Shown: in pieces, positions 50,701 through 63,935 of the stretch
Numbering within the stretch: the first letter of the stretch is position 1
Layout of the letters: each line of letters begins with the position of its first letter
Assembly: GCA_013365325.1 (NCBI GenBank)
Contig: JABVXV010000042.1
Coordinates: forward strand, 124,001-188,000
Reading direction: 5' to 3'
Source: Dipetalonema caudispina
Lineage: Eukaryota; Nematoda; Chromadorea; Rhabditida; Onchocercidae
DNA length: 64,000 bases
Notes under the pieces: generated by a model
Told to the model about the DNA's origin: nothing
Seen by the model: the letters and a program-made list of their open reading frames with translations, nothing else
The model's database searches: none
Position numbers and translations under genes: made by a program

Positions 50701-52186
50701 AAAAACTTAAAAATAAACCCAAGTAAAAATAAGTTTAAGCATACTCAGAGCTTAACCCTTTTTTATTACTTCCTATAATTTCAAAGTTACGAATTGTTTC
50801 AACATCCTTAAAATAACAAGCAAATCAATGCATTCATACTTACTTTTACAATTGGTGTTATAAATTCTTCAACAAAGTTACGACGAATTAATACTGGCCA
50901 ATTGTAATGAATAAAATTGATTACAAGGCCCTTGATATGCGAACCGTCCTGATCCTGCAAGAGAACTTATTTAAAAGCAAAGGAAAAACAAATTTTTTTT
51001 AATAAGATGAGTAAGTAAATTTAATCTAAATTAAAATGATGAAAAGCCACCTGATCAGCCATAACCATTATTTTTCCATAGCGAAGAGTTCTCATATCTT
51101 CGTCTTTATCATATTTCAAACGATATTGCAGACCGATGATTTTTATTAGGGCATTTATTTCTGCATTTTCCATGATCTAAAATTACCTCGAGAAGTGAAG
51201 TGAAACAAATCTACGCTCATTTAGTAATACAAAATGTGCTTATCTATTACCATTTCATTCATCTTCTGATAATGCAAGACAAATTTGAGATGATGAACTG
51301 AGCTTTTTATTCAAATTGGTTGTATAGATTTCAGAATGATGAACATTTTCACATACTGAAACGAATGGTAGAACACGTGGAAGGCATAGATGGAATCTAG
51401 CACATGATGTGTGCATTAACTGTTCCTATTCAATAGAAGAAAAGGAGAAAAAGACTATAACTATCAAAGTAAAACTAATACCTGTTTATGACTGCCTTCA
51501 CGAACATTCAGCATTTTACCGCGCAGTGGGAAGACGCCATAATGATCACGACCAACGACACCCAATCCAGAAACAGCGAGTGACTTTGCCGAATCTCCCT
51601 CCGTAAGTATCAGCGTACACAAGGAGGAATTTTTGGTACCAGCGTCATTCGCATCCTCTAGTTTCGGTATGCCCTGAACAAATGCATTATATCATTACGA
51701 AAAGCAGAACTATTGAGCAAGTAAATAATTTAAAACCAAACTTTCAAATATATTGAAGACAAAAAGAATTGAAATAAACCTTCAATTTACTGGTTTTCTT
51801 GCTTGAACATTTCTTGTCTAGTGTTTCCTGCTGTTTGAAGCGGACCCATGCCAAGACAGCTTCAACAATTCCGCATTTCATTACTGCGTTGATGAATCTT
51901 TCAGACAATTCACACTTGCTGCCGAAACTTTTTGCTTGTAAAGTCATTGTCTCCTTTGTTTGCGAGTCAAACGTTGGGTTCTCGACAAGTGAGTTCACGA
52001 AGATCCACATGTGACTTTTAATCTGGAATGAAATAACTAGAATTCAAGTCTAAAATTATACGGAAGCATTTCATCCTAATATAACCCTTTCATTAGAGTT
52101 CCTATTCATCAGCATATCTATCGCGTAACATAATGAAATGTGATAACCGATAAAGATAAGTAGGGTATTGCCAAAATTAAACAGAT

Positions 52187-52225
<39 letters not shown>

Positions 52226-55200
52226 AAATAGTAACTAAGTAGTAAATATGTAAAACTTTACTTGGAACGGCTTAACATTTATTCCACTTTTTCCTACTTT
52301 CTTTTTGATTGTATCTATCAGCTTCGCTGTGATTTGATCGGCAACGTAATCGACATGACGACCACCCTAAATTAGAAGGAATGGATTTGCATTTTTCTTT
52401 TTTCATTAAAAATAAGAAGGAATGTTCAACATGAATAGTCTTATTCAGACTTGAACATCATGGCACACATTTTTCCAATTTATTTTACTTCAGGTTGTTA
52501 ACCGGTAGCTTTAACCTTCGTTCAAAACTGAAATTTTCCCGAATTTATTTTTTATCATTAGAAAACTGAAAAAAAAAGAAATCTTGAATCCATGTATTAC
52601 GGAATTTGAGAAACATTTGAAACACAAAAAACGCCTGAAAAAAATTTCAACAGAATAGCTAACCTTCGTAGTAGCGATCGAATTTACGAAAGAAATCTGC
52701 TGGAATCCCTTTTCGGAAACTGTTAAGGCTACTTCCCATCTTTCATTAGCCTGTTCATAAGCAACTTTATATGGTTCTCCATCATTATCAAGATTATGTT
52801 TTGCATACTGGTCCACATATTGTTTAAAGCCTTGCACCTGAAAAAAATATCAATGAACACTGCTGCAATTATCAAAAAGAAACTTTAACAGGATTCCTAT
52901 TTATTGTAAACGAAAATAAAAAATCCATACAGATTTTATGCACAAAAAATCATTTTTACCGGTAGCAATTTGCCATTCAAATACACTTTGACACCTTTCG
53001 TTGAACCAGCGACATCATACGCTCGGCGTGATATCAACGAAATGATGTCGTCATCCAGCTCAGTCATTTTGAATTTCGTGAGGTCCGGTTTGAACGTGAT
53101 ACGTGTAAAGTCTTCACCACTTGATTTACTCACAAATGGCTCTTTGTCTTTCGTCATATTATTCTTCCAAGTCTTAAGAAATTATAACAGAGTTCAGTTA
53201 AAATTATGATCATTTTATCATATAAGAAAGCTCAAAATACTATGCACATAAACTTACTTGCTTGAAAGCTTTTCCATATTCCTTGGATGATGTCTCAACT
53301 GTGAATTCTGTGCTGAATATGTTGCACAGTTTAGCACCATATCCATTTCGGCCACCTGCAAATTATTCTCTACAATATTATGTAAAATGAAAAAAAGATT
53401 CAAAGCTTATGCAAAAGGTTATGACCACCGGGATGCTTTGGAAACAGATAAGCAAGTCACCGAAGAGATTACACAAATTGTTATGCATTTACTGCTTCTA
53501 GGTACCAAGAAATACCTTTTATAACCATAATTAGATACGACTCTGCAATTCAGTATCCACAAAGGAATATGTCCATAATTAACATATTCAACTGAAAACA
53601 ATATCTATTTAAAATCTAGTACCCTTTAGAGACTGTACCTGTCACTTTTCGTTCGCTATCGTCATAATTTGAGGAAGTAAGTAAAGTGCCAAATATGAGT
53701 TCAGGAACATATAACTGTTCCACCTTGTGTAGTACCACAGGAATACCTTTACCATTATTAAATACACTGATCTCGCTCGTTTCTCTTTAAAAACAAAAGT
53801 TTAACCCAGTTATACTCCGTTCTACAAAGAAGGTATTCTACAAAGTCATTTTTGATTAGGAAAAAAGACTAAACTATATTCTTCTCTGTCGAATAAAGAC
53901 TTCCACTACCTCTCAAATTTTTAAAATCCAGATAATCTAGACCGTTGAAAAGCTAATGAACGGTAGACCAAAAGTAATGGTTTAACCATTCAAGATATGA
54001 AACTTTTTCAAAAAGCTCATGCGTGATAATGTTTGAAATGAAGTCGTATTATCAAATCGATACATTACATTAAGTAACAGTTTCGTTAATTATGCCGAAA
54101 GCGACTCACAGCTATTTTGATGTGAACATTATCAGTTACAACCAATATTAAGTGGGAATTATTAAAAATAAATAAATGCACAAAATCAAACTTGTTAATA
54201 TTAATTTTGATGAGATTCATTTTCGGATCGCGTTGTTTATTGTCTGCAGCGTTCACCAGAATCTCGTCAAATATTTTGTACAAACCAGGGACGTACGAAA
54301 TATCACGTTGAACGATTCGTTCTACTTCCGTATCATACACCCACGATGGCTAAAATGAAATAAATACAGAGGAGAAAAAAACGACTTAGAAAATTAAACT
54401 AAGGACACATATCATCCGAAGCTGGTAAGATGTAGCTCAATAACATAATGTTTGTAAGGTTAAAAATTTAACTTCTACGAATTCTATATTTTTAATAGTG
54501 AGTTATACACCGACTGTTCTATTCACTAAGGAGCTATAAGAAACGCACATCAAAAAAACAGCAAAGTATTATCCACTAGCGATAGTTAACAGCAGTTAAC
54601 ATAAAATTGATAAAAGCGGATTGTACCGAGTCACCAGGATAGATATAGACCTTCTCTACTTTCTTCTATTTCATTAACAAGACATACCGCTTTATCGGTA
54701 CGCTCAACGGAACCAATATATGTATCTGGACGTAACAAGATATGTTCCAGCTGACTTTTTTTCTGGTAGATTTTTTCAATGCTTAATCGTTTGGGTTGCT
54801 GGTCGATATTCGTAAAGATATCCAACGGATCACCATTGTCACTCTTATCACCATTCACGACTATAACAAAGAGTGTTGCATAAATATGGTCAACGGATAT
54901 GAAACTACGCTGATCATGATATTGTCAATTAATAAGATGTATGAGAGAAAACCAAAGAGAAATACTTTGTCACTAACTCAAATTGCCATTTGTTTCCTTT
55001 TTCGATGTTTGCTTCTTCTTAGTTGGTGGCTTATCCCTTTTCTCGGCTTGCTTCTTAGAAGCTTTTTTCTTTTGAGGAGATGAAGTAAACTGAAAATGAA
55101 TATACTCAGCAAGGCATAAACTATAATTAATTTAAAAAAGGTTTTGTTCCACTACTCATTTTGCATCATTACCTTTGAAATTCTAGCAGATATTCCTACA

Positions 55201-55417
55201 TTTTTATGCATTTGTTTTCTGATTATCTATGCAATCAGGCATTCTTTACCTACTAAATGTCATTTCAAAATAGCCAGAGAAGATCCTAAACAGGGATTTT
55301 AGTAAGGATAACCCGTAACTGTCACGCTCGATTGAAATGTGGCAAATTCTACAAAGTAAAAAAAAAAAAAAAACGACATACCGAAGGATCATAATCAGAC
55401 TCCTCGCCGCTACTCAT
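44777..55417 (-). CDS. top-2: DNA topoisomerase II
   Basis: Thirty-three exons run from ATG 55417 to TAA 44777 and keep phase throughout (about 1570 residues). Coding order: 55417-55382, 55089-54978, 54860-54688, 54349-54192, 53784-53639, 53355-53258, 53172-52960, 52837-52664, 52366-52262, 52022-51780, 51673-51482, 51176-51051, 50954-50844, 50546-50441, 50375-50209, 50004-49831, 49575-49477, 49387-49239, 49120-49034, 48952-48808, 48608-48409, 48306-48171, 47921-47769, 47659-47462, 47181 or 47166-47011, 46911-46837, 46749-46642, 46444-46292, 46208-46163, 45956-45790, 45709-45587, 45441-45331, 45040-44777. The enzyme passes one DNA duplex through a double-strand break using ATP in the nucleus. 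The GHKL ATPase shows [32 protein letters not shown] and the QTK loop (DSQTKE). Toprim shows EGDSA with Glu near 511 and DQDQDGS with Asp near 591, 593 and 595. The cleavage Tyr is near 855 in SASPRYIF. The N-terminus is about 50 residues longer than human. The C-terminal tail is Lys/Asp/Ser-rich with likely nuclear signals. Confidence 0.98.
52191..52223. repeat. Poly(A) run in a TOP2 intron
   Basis: Thirty-three consecutive A lie on the plus strand inside the intron between exons 52366-52262 and 52022-51780. No flanking retroelement sequence or target duplication was noticed. Confidence 0.95.
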
Positions 55418-58400
55418 TATTAGTTATGGGGTAAAGTGTTAAATCGGATTAATACCACGAAAAGTTAGTTTTAGAGAACTGTCCTGGAACAGAACACAAT
55501 TACGAATAGATCAACTCAATATAGTAACATTCATTATCACATCGAGAATTCGCGTGTGGATAAGAATAAGCTATCCATTCGATAAAACACTATCAATTAT
55601 CACTCAGACTGACAACAGTAACAAGTATATATATTACATTTCCATTACAGAGTAAGGGGAAACTATAAATATGAGCTTTTTAATTGTAACATTGATTGAG
55701 GAAGACTGAGAAGAAAAAGCAACAAGTGAAATAATAGCGGAAGTTAAGAAATGCAATATCTAAAACCATTGCAGGAAAGAAAAGTGAGTTGCTAAACAAT
55801 TAGAGTAAAGATAACAGAAACGATAATTGTATAATTTCTTTTTTCTAATATTTAGACAATAATCCAGTCATTTTAAGGTAGAACCTAATATATTACTTAG
55901 CACACAAAGAAGGAAGGTCAAAAGGAGGGAATTCATCGAAGATACAAAAATGTGACATCCTAGCATTTCTCAACTTCTTTTATAAAAATTTCTGACAGCT
56001 ATATTCTATTGAAATATACCCTATTAGACCTGATTTTCTCAACCAATCCATTTTAGCCCAGCAAAAATCAATTCGACAGTTAAACCAAATGTCGCTGGTC
56101 ATCTGTCTTTTTTAGATTACTTTGACTTGCTTGAAATGCAAAATCCTTATCTCACCTCTCGCTATATTTTAAATCATTCGTAGTTTGTTTGGAGATTTTT
56201 CATCTTTATGGTTTAATTTCTCTCATAATTTTAAGAAAGTGGTAGAAGTTTGTACTCCAAGTTATTTATTCTTTTCTAGGTTATCATTTAAAATATTGGT
56301 TTCAAATTTAGCAATGCAGGTAATTAGGAGATGTCCTTATCAGGTGACTTCTTTCTAATTGCAGTAATCATTGACTTTTGTTATTCAGTTTGGCATACTT
56401 TACGTAGTTATTAATTTCCTCTATTTACATATATTTTAATACCTATGTTTTCCCATCTTCACAACAAATTGCACTTGCTTGTAATTTGGCTTCTTTCACC
56501 TTTTACTTCTTTTATTAACGTTTATTGATATTGAAGCCAAAACATAGAGAGTTATTCAAAAAGTATTGCTTAATGACTAAGTTAACTAAATGCCAACTGC
56601 TGTATCATTGTAGTAAAGAAAAGATAGAGAGATGATAGCTTTTTCAAGTTTGAAAAATAGAACAGAAAGAGTGAAATATTACTTCTAAGGGGGAAATAAC
56701 TCTTCATTCGTATCAATTAATTATCGCATTGGTTTGCGTTGTCAATGCAAATTTTCGTACCGTTTGTCGCATGAATAAACAACATATATTTTATTATCCT
56801 TCTTCTGAGACATTTGATCTGTCAATCATTGTAAGGCAAGAACAAACATTTGACCGATAAAAGTCCAATGAAATAATAGAAATTTAAAAATATTTTCCAA
56901 TAGGAATTTTGAATGCTTATTATATGTTAATGTCATAGCTGAACTAATTTCCTCATCGATCACTGAATCGATTGTAGGTAATGCTTCATTTAAAATTTGA
57001 CGAATTCAATTTGAGTACAACTAGTTCATTACAAAAGTGTAAACGGAATTAGTTAGTCAGCAGAAATTTAAAATAAGGATAAAAAAAAAAAATTTGATTG
57101 ATTTAGAAAATTTTTTAATGATCTTTACTAAATCGAATAGTCTTGATTAATTGCTGTCCTAATTACGTTGAATTGAAATGTTCTTTTCATTCCTTTGAAA
57201 GTTAAATCTCACATCTGTTCAACTATTGAATTTTACATTTTTCCTGCTAACTCTATATTAGATTCTATCTCAACGAATCGAGGAGTATCATCTGATAGAA
57301 GGATTTATCCCGCATCCTGTCATTCGATATGCATAATATAATGTAAAACTTTTGAAAAAGAAAATGCTGGAGCAAAGGATACAGTACAAAACTACCATGA
57401 TCCAATGCGTTGACAGAGAAGTTATGTCATAATAAAGAGATTCATTACATGTACCTGAGAAGAAGGAATAATAGAAGATTAATTAAAACTTGTTCGATAT
57501 TTATGTAAATTATTTATTAATAAGGAAGCTGATAAGAAGAGTAATAAGGAATTGATCCATTTAAGTATTCATTTATCAATTCATATAGATTTTTATCGAA
57601 CCAGTAAATAGTGGTTTTGTAGCAAATGGATGATATTTGGAGATTTCGATTTTACTCATTTCATAAAATAGCGACACCAAAGTTTTCTTTATCTTCAACA
57701 GCCGGTAATACTTCTTAATGAAAACATAAATTGTCCAAATTCAATACTATTTGTCTCAAATCCAATGTTTAGCACTAAAAACTTCATGGCTTCATTACAA
57801 TTCATTTCATTTCAAAATGCGTCCCATCAAATTGCAACACATCATATGACCTTCTTATTCCTTAATCTGAGAAAATAATAGACGATAAATTTTATGTTTG
57901 TTATTGACATGAAGGTACATGATCGAAGACCGCTATTCCTGCAAACCGAGAATGCTCCAGTTGCAAGCAATAAATACGAATATGATGAATGTAGTATTTA
58001 CAATCTGTACTGCTCGTACCTGCGCTACTCAGATTTGACTTTTCTGTGTAATATGTGGAATAATATTTGTTAAATAAAGCTAAATAAATAAAGTTCTCTT
58101 GCACTGAGCATGACTGGTGTCGCGAGTAATGCAAATCACTTCAAACTAATACTATTGCTGAAGTCTTTGTTCATACTTGACTCTGGAAGATAGCTTATAA
58201 TAATTATCTGAAATGCGATATATTCAGTAGATCATATAGAAATTTACTGAATGCTTTCATTCTAATGTAACGCATATACTTTTTAAATAAGCGAAAACGA
58301 AGGTTTTGTTTTATTTTATTTTCATGCAGAATGAGATAAATGAATATGCAAATGATGCATATTTTGCAGAACCTTCCCAATTTAATGATAGAAATTAGAT

Positions 58401-61400
58401 TTGCATTCAGTATCAGTCTAAAAAAAAATTTACTAAAGAGTCAGTTTGGTATTTCAATCTGCACTTTTGCAAAAACACCGCTTGATTCTTAGCACGTATA
58501 ATTGCTGAAGCATTATTGCTGATATTATTGTTGTAAATGTTTTTAAGTAAGTAAAATTTCAACATGTTCATATTTGTACTTATACTGCGAAGCGTCTTCA
58601 TCGGATTCGGATTTCAATTGACGAACTAAAAATCAATGAGATAATTACCTTCCTCAATTCTTCCCTCCATTACTGCTATTCTTCTTACTATTGATAGATT
58701 ATAGTTTGTAGATCCTCTATTAGTATCATTGATTAAGAATGAAATTACAATTATTGCTATAAGAATTGCCATTTTATAATTACAAGTGAATCAAATTAAA
58801 ATGAATCGGATGTCGTATTTACTATTTGGTGATTTTCCTATCAATACTTGTTGTTTGATACGATTAGATACTTAATCAGAGATGTAATATATATCTATTC
58901 TACATTTCTAGTTTTATTACTGAGATGTCAAGAGAAGAATTGCATTTCTTTAGCATACTTTGTAATAAGTTCAGTTTTATCATCTTACAATCAATTAATT
59001 ATAATTTTAACAAAGCCATTTAATGCTTTCCTATTTTGTCTGCAAGAAAAAAATCTCTCCGAAACTTGCTACAAATGATAAATCGGCAATGTTCATTATA
59101 AACGTTTCATACCAAAATTGTTATGAATCCGATCGAATCTCATCTTTGTTCATTTAAAATTTAATTCAATAGTTGCTAATTATTTTTTGTATACTTTCTT
59201 AGTTCTAAGTAACATTAGATGAAGGTCAAAAAGAAAAAGAAAGAGAACTATGTAGGACAGAGATTCACTGAAATAAGAGTCTCTAAGTCTTGTTAATTAA
59301 CAACAGCCACCTATGGAGAAATAAATGGATTTAACAGGAATGTAGAGCCTTGTTAATTCCTATTTTCTCTTCAACGTTAAGAATGCAACTCAAATAATCT
59401 CCGTTTTATATTTGTCACTTCTTTAGTAGCACAAAGGCCTGAAAAGCAAAACAAGTGTTGTAATGACCTCCGTAAACGTTGTTGAAATGTATTTGGAACT
59501 TAACCTAAATATAACAATATAAGTATTAGTATCGGTAAAGTGTTAGGAAAAAATATTTATCATCCATGTCTTTGGCATATATAATCTTAACGTGAAAGCT
59601 TCAAAGTCCTCAATTTATAAATTTGCTTATGAAATATGGGAGTTTTTTGCTTTCAAAATTCAAGCATTTAAATAGAGTTATGCTTTGATTAACCCATTTA
59701 CTTTAGCTTTATACATGTATGTGTACCTACCGGATATCCATTAGAATGTTGTTTGCATGAAAAAATTTGGAAAGCCTTTTTATCTCTTATCCAACTTCCA
59801 AATCCAATCATTCTGCACTATCCTCTTCCGACTTTTTTTCCGTATTTTCTGTTATCTGTCGTTGTTATTCTTCTCTTCTACAACATTTTTTCAAATATTC
59901 GGTTATTTTCTGTAGGATACCTTCCGCTAAATATATGTTTAAATGATTCAAGAAGAGAAATAAGCAAGAAAGACAATATATCTTACTTCAACATTCATTC
60001 ATATTAGACTGATCCAAATCATAAAAGGAATCCAAATTGTACGACTTATTTCGAACATATCATTTTTTATGAAGGCTTTTCCATCCCTAAGATTAATTTC
60101 TCTCTCAATATCAAATTCTAGCGAAAAATTTCTCGCATATCAAAATTAAGAATGATTGAAATACTGTTTCATTTGTGATGACCATGGATAATAGACTATG
60201 AAAGCTATCAGAAGAAAAGTAGCGAATTATAGCTAGCATATCAAACAAGAGCGTAAAGAATCTTTCCTTTTTGAATCAGAGATTTCTCTTGTTTGAATCT
60301 TAGTCACGCAGATTCTGGGAAAGAGCCTAATGGTTTAATAGATTCAGTAGATGACAAGTGAGTCACACATTGAAGATATCATCGGCATCAAACATCCATC
60401 TCATCGAGAAAAAAAAAGATCGAAGGAGTGGAATTCATAGATTTTCGATCTTCCAACGAAATTTACTTAGCTAAAGCATCATCCGCAATATTAATGTTTC
60501 TTTCTGACATTATCAGTATGTGTGTGCTTTCTTGAATTTCTTGTATCGTTTATCTCATTGATTTGCTTCTTCTCAAAATGACCGCAGGTATCGGTCTTCC
60601 TGAGAATCTTAGTAAATCAAATGAATGGAACTCAACACTTTTTCTTATTGAAAGATTTATTTTTTCAAATTGAAATATTCAGAATGTATCCCTTTGAATT
60701 TTTTAGATGGTAAAAATTTTTAAAATAATATATTAGAGAAATATTAAGACAATATGTAAATTATTACAAATCAATTTGGTGATTTTTTTTTTTTTGTAAG
60801 TGTAACATTTTGCTGTTTTTTGGGAAAATTGTAGAAGTTGTTGAAGAATTACATAAGTAGAAAATTACTCGAATTAAGGAAGTGTGTAGTAATCTCTGAG
60901 GAATCACTTGGAATTTGAAAATAATTGCCTGTACTATTGGGGGGAAAAAAAAAAGGAGAGAGAGGCACTTTAGTCTTAACTCAGATTTAACAAAAGGCCA
61001 CTTTATGGAAATTTAAAGAGATGAGATAAATTTTATTGAGATCATAGCATTACTTACAATCGATCTGAATGAATTAATTCAATTGTAGTCTTACATAAAA
61101 TATGTTAACATTCTTCACTCATCATCGAAAGTCTTCTTGCATTGCATCATTATTGCGATAACGAATGGGCAATTTATCTCTTTTTTTTTTTTTTGTTCAC
61201 TATTCAAGTAAATTTATATAAGCTTCAAATGAACAAATGAGAATTATTATGATGATTATGATAAACTTTTGTTCAAAATGTTAGAGGCTATTTCAACCTT
61301 TACCAAAAGAACCACTCATAATTTCACTAATAACAAACTTTTCTGCTAACAATTCAATTCTTTCAATTGACTGTTCAATAGATTACTTATATCTAAAAAA

Positions 61401-61667
61401 GAATAAGTAAGTAAAACGTTCAATTAAAATATCATTTTTATATTCGAAGTCTGAAAGGCAAGATTTCAGTGCTAACTGTTAACACCTTATCTTAAATTAT
61501 CATTTCTCTCTCTTATGTATATCTATCATCTATTTCTCTGTTCCATTCCAAGTGATCATTTTACTCCTAGAAAACATTTTTTTCTTTTTGAAATTTCAAA
61601 CTGCAACTATTAGTGTAAAAAGAAAGTGGCACAAAAGTTTACTTTCCAGCTGAGAGACGTATGGAGA
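55418..61667. other. Long intergenic region upstream of TOP2 and the Ly6-like gene
   Basis: About 6.2 kb that is the shared 5' space of two divergent genes. No phase-consistent exon chain was found. Coding-like but frame-broken stretches appear on the minus strand at about 57590-57790 (for example SKIEISKYHPFATKPLFTG). T- and A-rich homopolymers are common near 57082, 60785 and 61183. A TTCCAG acceptor at 61644-61649 probably receives the spliced leader for the Ly6-like gene. Confidence 0.45.
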
Positions 61668-61744
61668 ATGTTGTCATCTGTTTACGCTTTGTCAACTTTA
61701 ACAACTGCTCATCTTCTACTCATTCAAGTGACAGCAGAACATAA
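61661..61744 (+). promoter_or_regulatory. Upstream overlapping reading frame in the Ly6-like mRNA
   Basis: The first ATG after the likely leader acceptor, at 61661, is out of frame with the signal-peptide ATG at 61668. It opens 27 codons that end at TAA 61742-61744, overlapping the main frame. It could lower translation from the main start. Confidence 0.5.
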
Positions 61745-63030
61745 AGGTTATCATTTCCAAATTTAAAATCCTCTTACAGGTCATAAGGTCAATCAACGTG
61801 TAACGTGTAACAGTTAGTTCTCTTCCTTCTCTTTCCAAAATACAAATCATAAGCCATGATAGCTCAGTTGGGAGAGCGTTAGACTGAAGATCTAAAGGTC
61901 GCCGGTTCGATCCCGGCTCGTGGCAATCCTTTCCCTCCTTTTATCTTACAGAACAATGACTCATCAATATGACACAAATAAAGCAATAAGTGAGGATAGG
62001 GAAGGCTGAGTGGTCTAGTGGTATGATTCTCGCTTCGGGTGCGAGAGGTCCCGGTTTCGATCACCGGCTCAGCCCATCACTTTGCAAGGTTTAGTTCCTC
62101 TTGATGTACTTATTCTATCCTAATGGATTTTTCCCTTTTGGGAGATTAATGATGGGATTATTCTTAAAGATTCCTTCATCCGATATATCTCATTCATTGA
62201 AATAATTAATTAACGATAGAATGAAGATGAAATATGAGTTAATCAATCATCTCAAATTATCTCTTCACTTAACTGATAATCCATATATTTTTATGGTAAC
62301 AACTAATACTTCCAGAGAGTCCGCTGAATCTAAAACGGAAATGTTTTCAATGCAATATGCCATATGAATGCAATTTGGGATTATGCTACGGTGATTACTG
62401 CATTAAATCACTTGGTAAGATGGTTTGTTATGTTTTCCCACTTCATTTTAAAGTTATCACAGAATTTGGAATGTTTCGCAACGTTTCTGAGTAATGTATG
62501 TTAATTATTCTCTTTCAGCAAGTGATCAATACGTCAGTAAAGGATGCGAAAATAAAACATTCAGGTAAAATTTATCATTTACAGTCGCGTACAGTACGTG
62601 TTAATGTCTTAGTAACATCTAGAAGCATTCACAGATCTAAAATTTATTGGTGATAAAATTCTCTGGAAATACTTGTCAAATTTTCCTAAAATTCCATTGA
62701 ATTCTTTTGTAATTCGCTGAATCTATTAGTAATATGATCTTTTAGTATATGTAAGAATAACATTGCAGAAATCTTCGCTCAACAATATACTTTGAATAAT
62801 TTGGATTATGTTCAAATTTCAGATTGATAAATGGTGAATCATACAAACAGGAAACTTCGAAAATCATTGAGAAGCCACACTGTACCACGGAATATATGTT
62901 CGGGATTCAGAATACTATTTGTTACTGTAATGATGTTGATTTTTGCAATAGGAGTCGAAAAACCGATGATAGACTTATTATGATATTATCAGTCTTTCTT
63001 TTCTTGATGCTGCTTGATTTCACTTTTTAA
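61668..63030 (+). CDS. Ly6/uPAR-like (three-finger) protein, probably GPI-anchored
   Basis: Four exons in phase, 61668-61746, 62316-62414, 62519-62564 and 62823-63030, encode about 143 residues. The N-terminus is a signal peptide ([20 protein letters not shown]). The cysteine spacing begins [21 protein letters not shown] and ends [11 protein letters not shown]. The closing CN and paired cysteines are the mark of the Ly6/activin-receptor-like fold common in secreted nematode proteins. A C-terminal hydrophobic tail ([16 protein letters not shown]) preceded by polar residues suits a GPI signal, so the protein likely sits on the outer cell surface. No kinase domain follows, so it is not a TGF-beta receptor. 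Intron 1 holds two tRNA genes on the same strand. The ligand is unknown. Confidence 0.85.
61853..61925 (+). tRNA. tRNA-Phe (GAA)
   Basis: A 73-nt cloverleaf: acceptor GCCATGA pairs with TCGTGGC (one G-T), then discriminator A. The anticodon loop CTGAAGA holds GAA. The T-arm contains GGTTCGATCCC, which also serves as the B box. No intron. It lies inside intron 1 of the Ly6-like gene, in the same orientation. Confidence 0.96.
62004..62075 (+). tRNA. tRNA-Pro (CGG)
   Basis: A 72-nt cloverleaf: acceptor GGCTGAG pairs with CTCAGCC. The anticodon stem TCTCGC/GCGAGA encloses TTCGGGT, so the anticodon is CGG. The T-stem CCGGT pairs with ACCGG. No intron. It starts 78 nt after the tRNA-Phe gene, in the same host intron. 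Confidence 0.95.
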
Positions 63031-63773
63031 CTTGTTGCCTTCTTTTCTTGATAAAAAAAGAAAAAAAAAGACCGCCAAAAATTTTCAACTAATTTTTCAG
63101 TATAGACAATTTCTTTTTAATTACCGAGATATCTCTGGAACAAATAAAATATGCAGTTGCTGGAGTTGGAGTTGTAGGTACGCACACTTTAATAAAGTTT
63201 TATTGAATTTATCCAATTTTCCATAACTTTTTTTAAAACGTCGTACATATTTGCACCAACATTTGAAAGATATTCATTTTTGAAGCCTAATTGTAAACAA
63301 CATAATTGAAATTTCATTTTTAAAATTTCGTTGCGATGCATTGTCATCAAGATTGAATCGTATTTAATGCCGCAGGTATCTTTTACAGAAGTGAATAATA
63401 TCAAATTTATTTTGGCTTATGAAATGAAACTTATATTAACTTATAACTTCTGCTGTGCTGCAATTGATTCTGCACTAATGAGAGGTGTCGAAAAAGATGT
63501 ACTTATTGTTTATCTGATCATTCTCACAACAACTTTATCACTTCTTTTTATTAACATAAAAGGAAACATTGTTACAGTGATGCATAAAATTTGACAACTT
63601 ATGAGCATTTCTGGTAAATATAAACAAAAACACATAGTGGAATGTATGCTACAATGAGTCTTTTGGCATAATCGAATAAAGTGATACAATTATTAGAATT
63701 AGAAATGATTACAACCCAATCTGTGGAAGATTTCATGATTTGTGAATCTTTAAATTCATTACTGCAATCATCA
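63031..63773. other. Intergenic; possible small exon pair
   Basis: Bases 63103-63178 sit between a TTTTTCAG acceptor and GTACGC donor and could read LITEISLEQIKYAVAGVGVV. An acceptor at 63375 continues in phase for a few codons to a stop. No start codon could be joined, so I do not call a gene. The second block is also open in another frame to 63594. Confidence 0.25.
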
Positions 63774-63935
63774 TTAACTCTTAAACAAACGATGCCACAT
63801 ACAGATTGGTAAGCCAGTCTTCCGAATCATTTGTAACCAATGAGCACATCCTGCTCCTGGACACATTGGGCCAATCACGCAATGTCCAATTGGAATTGGC
63901 CCACGATTACAATCAGCCGGATTAGTATCGAACAT
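63774..63935 (-). CDS. Last exon of a secreted CC-domain-like protein (5' part outside window)
   Basis: An acceptor (TTTATAG) precedes 63935, and the frame runs 53 codons to TAA at 63776-63774. The cysteine/glycine pattern DCNRGPIPIGHCVIGPMCPG followed by AGC resembles nematode CC domains (C-x-x-G-P-x-x-x-G-x-C-V, then CPxGxxC). Earlier exons, including any signal peptide, would lie beyond 64000. The first codon of this exon is ATG, but it follows a splice acceptor and is probably internal. Confidence 0.5.
   Translation of the reverse strand: MFDTNPADCNRGPIPIGHCVIGPMCPGAGCAHWLQMIRKTGLPICMWHRLFKS

Noticed and set aside
52191..52223. Poly(A) tail of a retrotransposed copy in a TOP2 intron
   Set aside because: The flanks show no retroelement or gene-derived sequence and no target duplication, so it is called a simple homopolymer.
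61879..62064. Minus-strand open frame of 61 codons across both tRNAs
   Set aside because: It is an antisense frame over two tRNA genes with no other support.
62316..63030. TGF-beta/activin receptor
   Set aside because: The cysteine pattern fits the ectodomain fold, but a hydrophobic tail and stop follow with no kinase domain. A GPI-anchored Ly6-like protein fits better.
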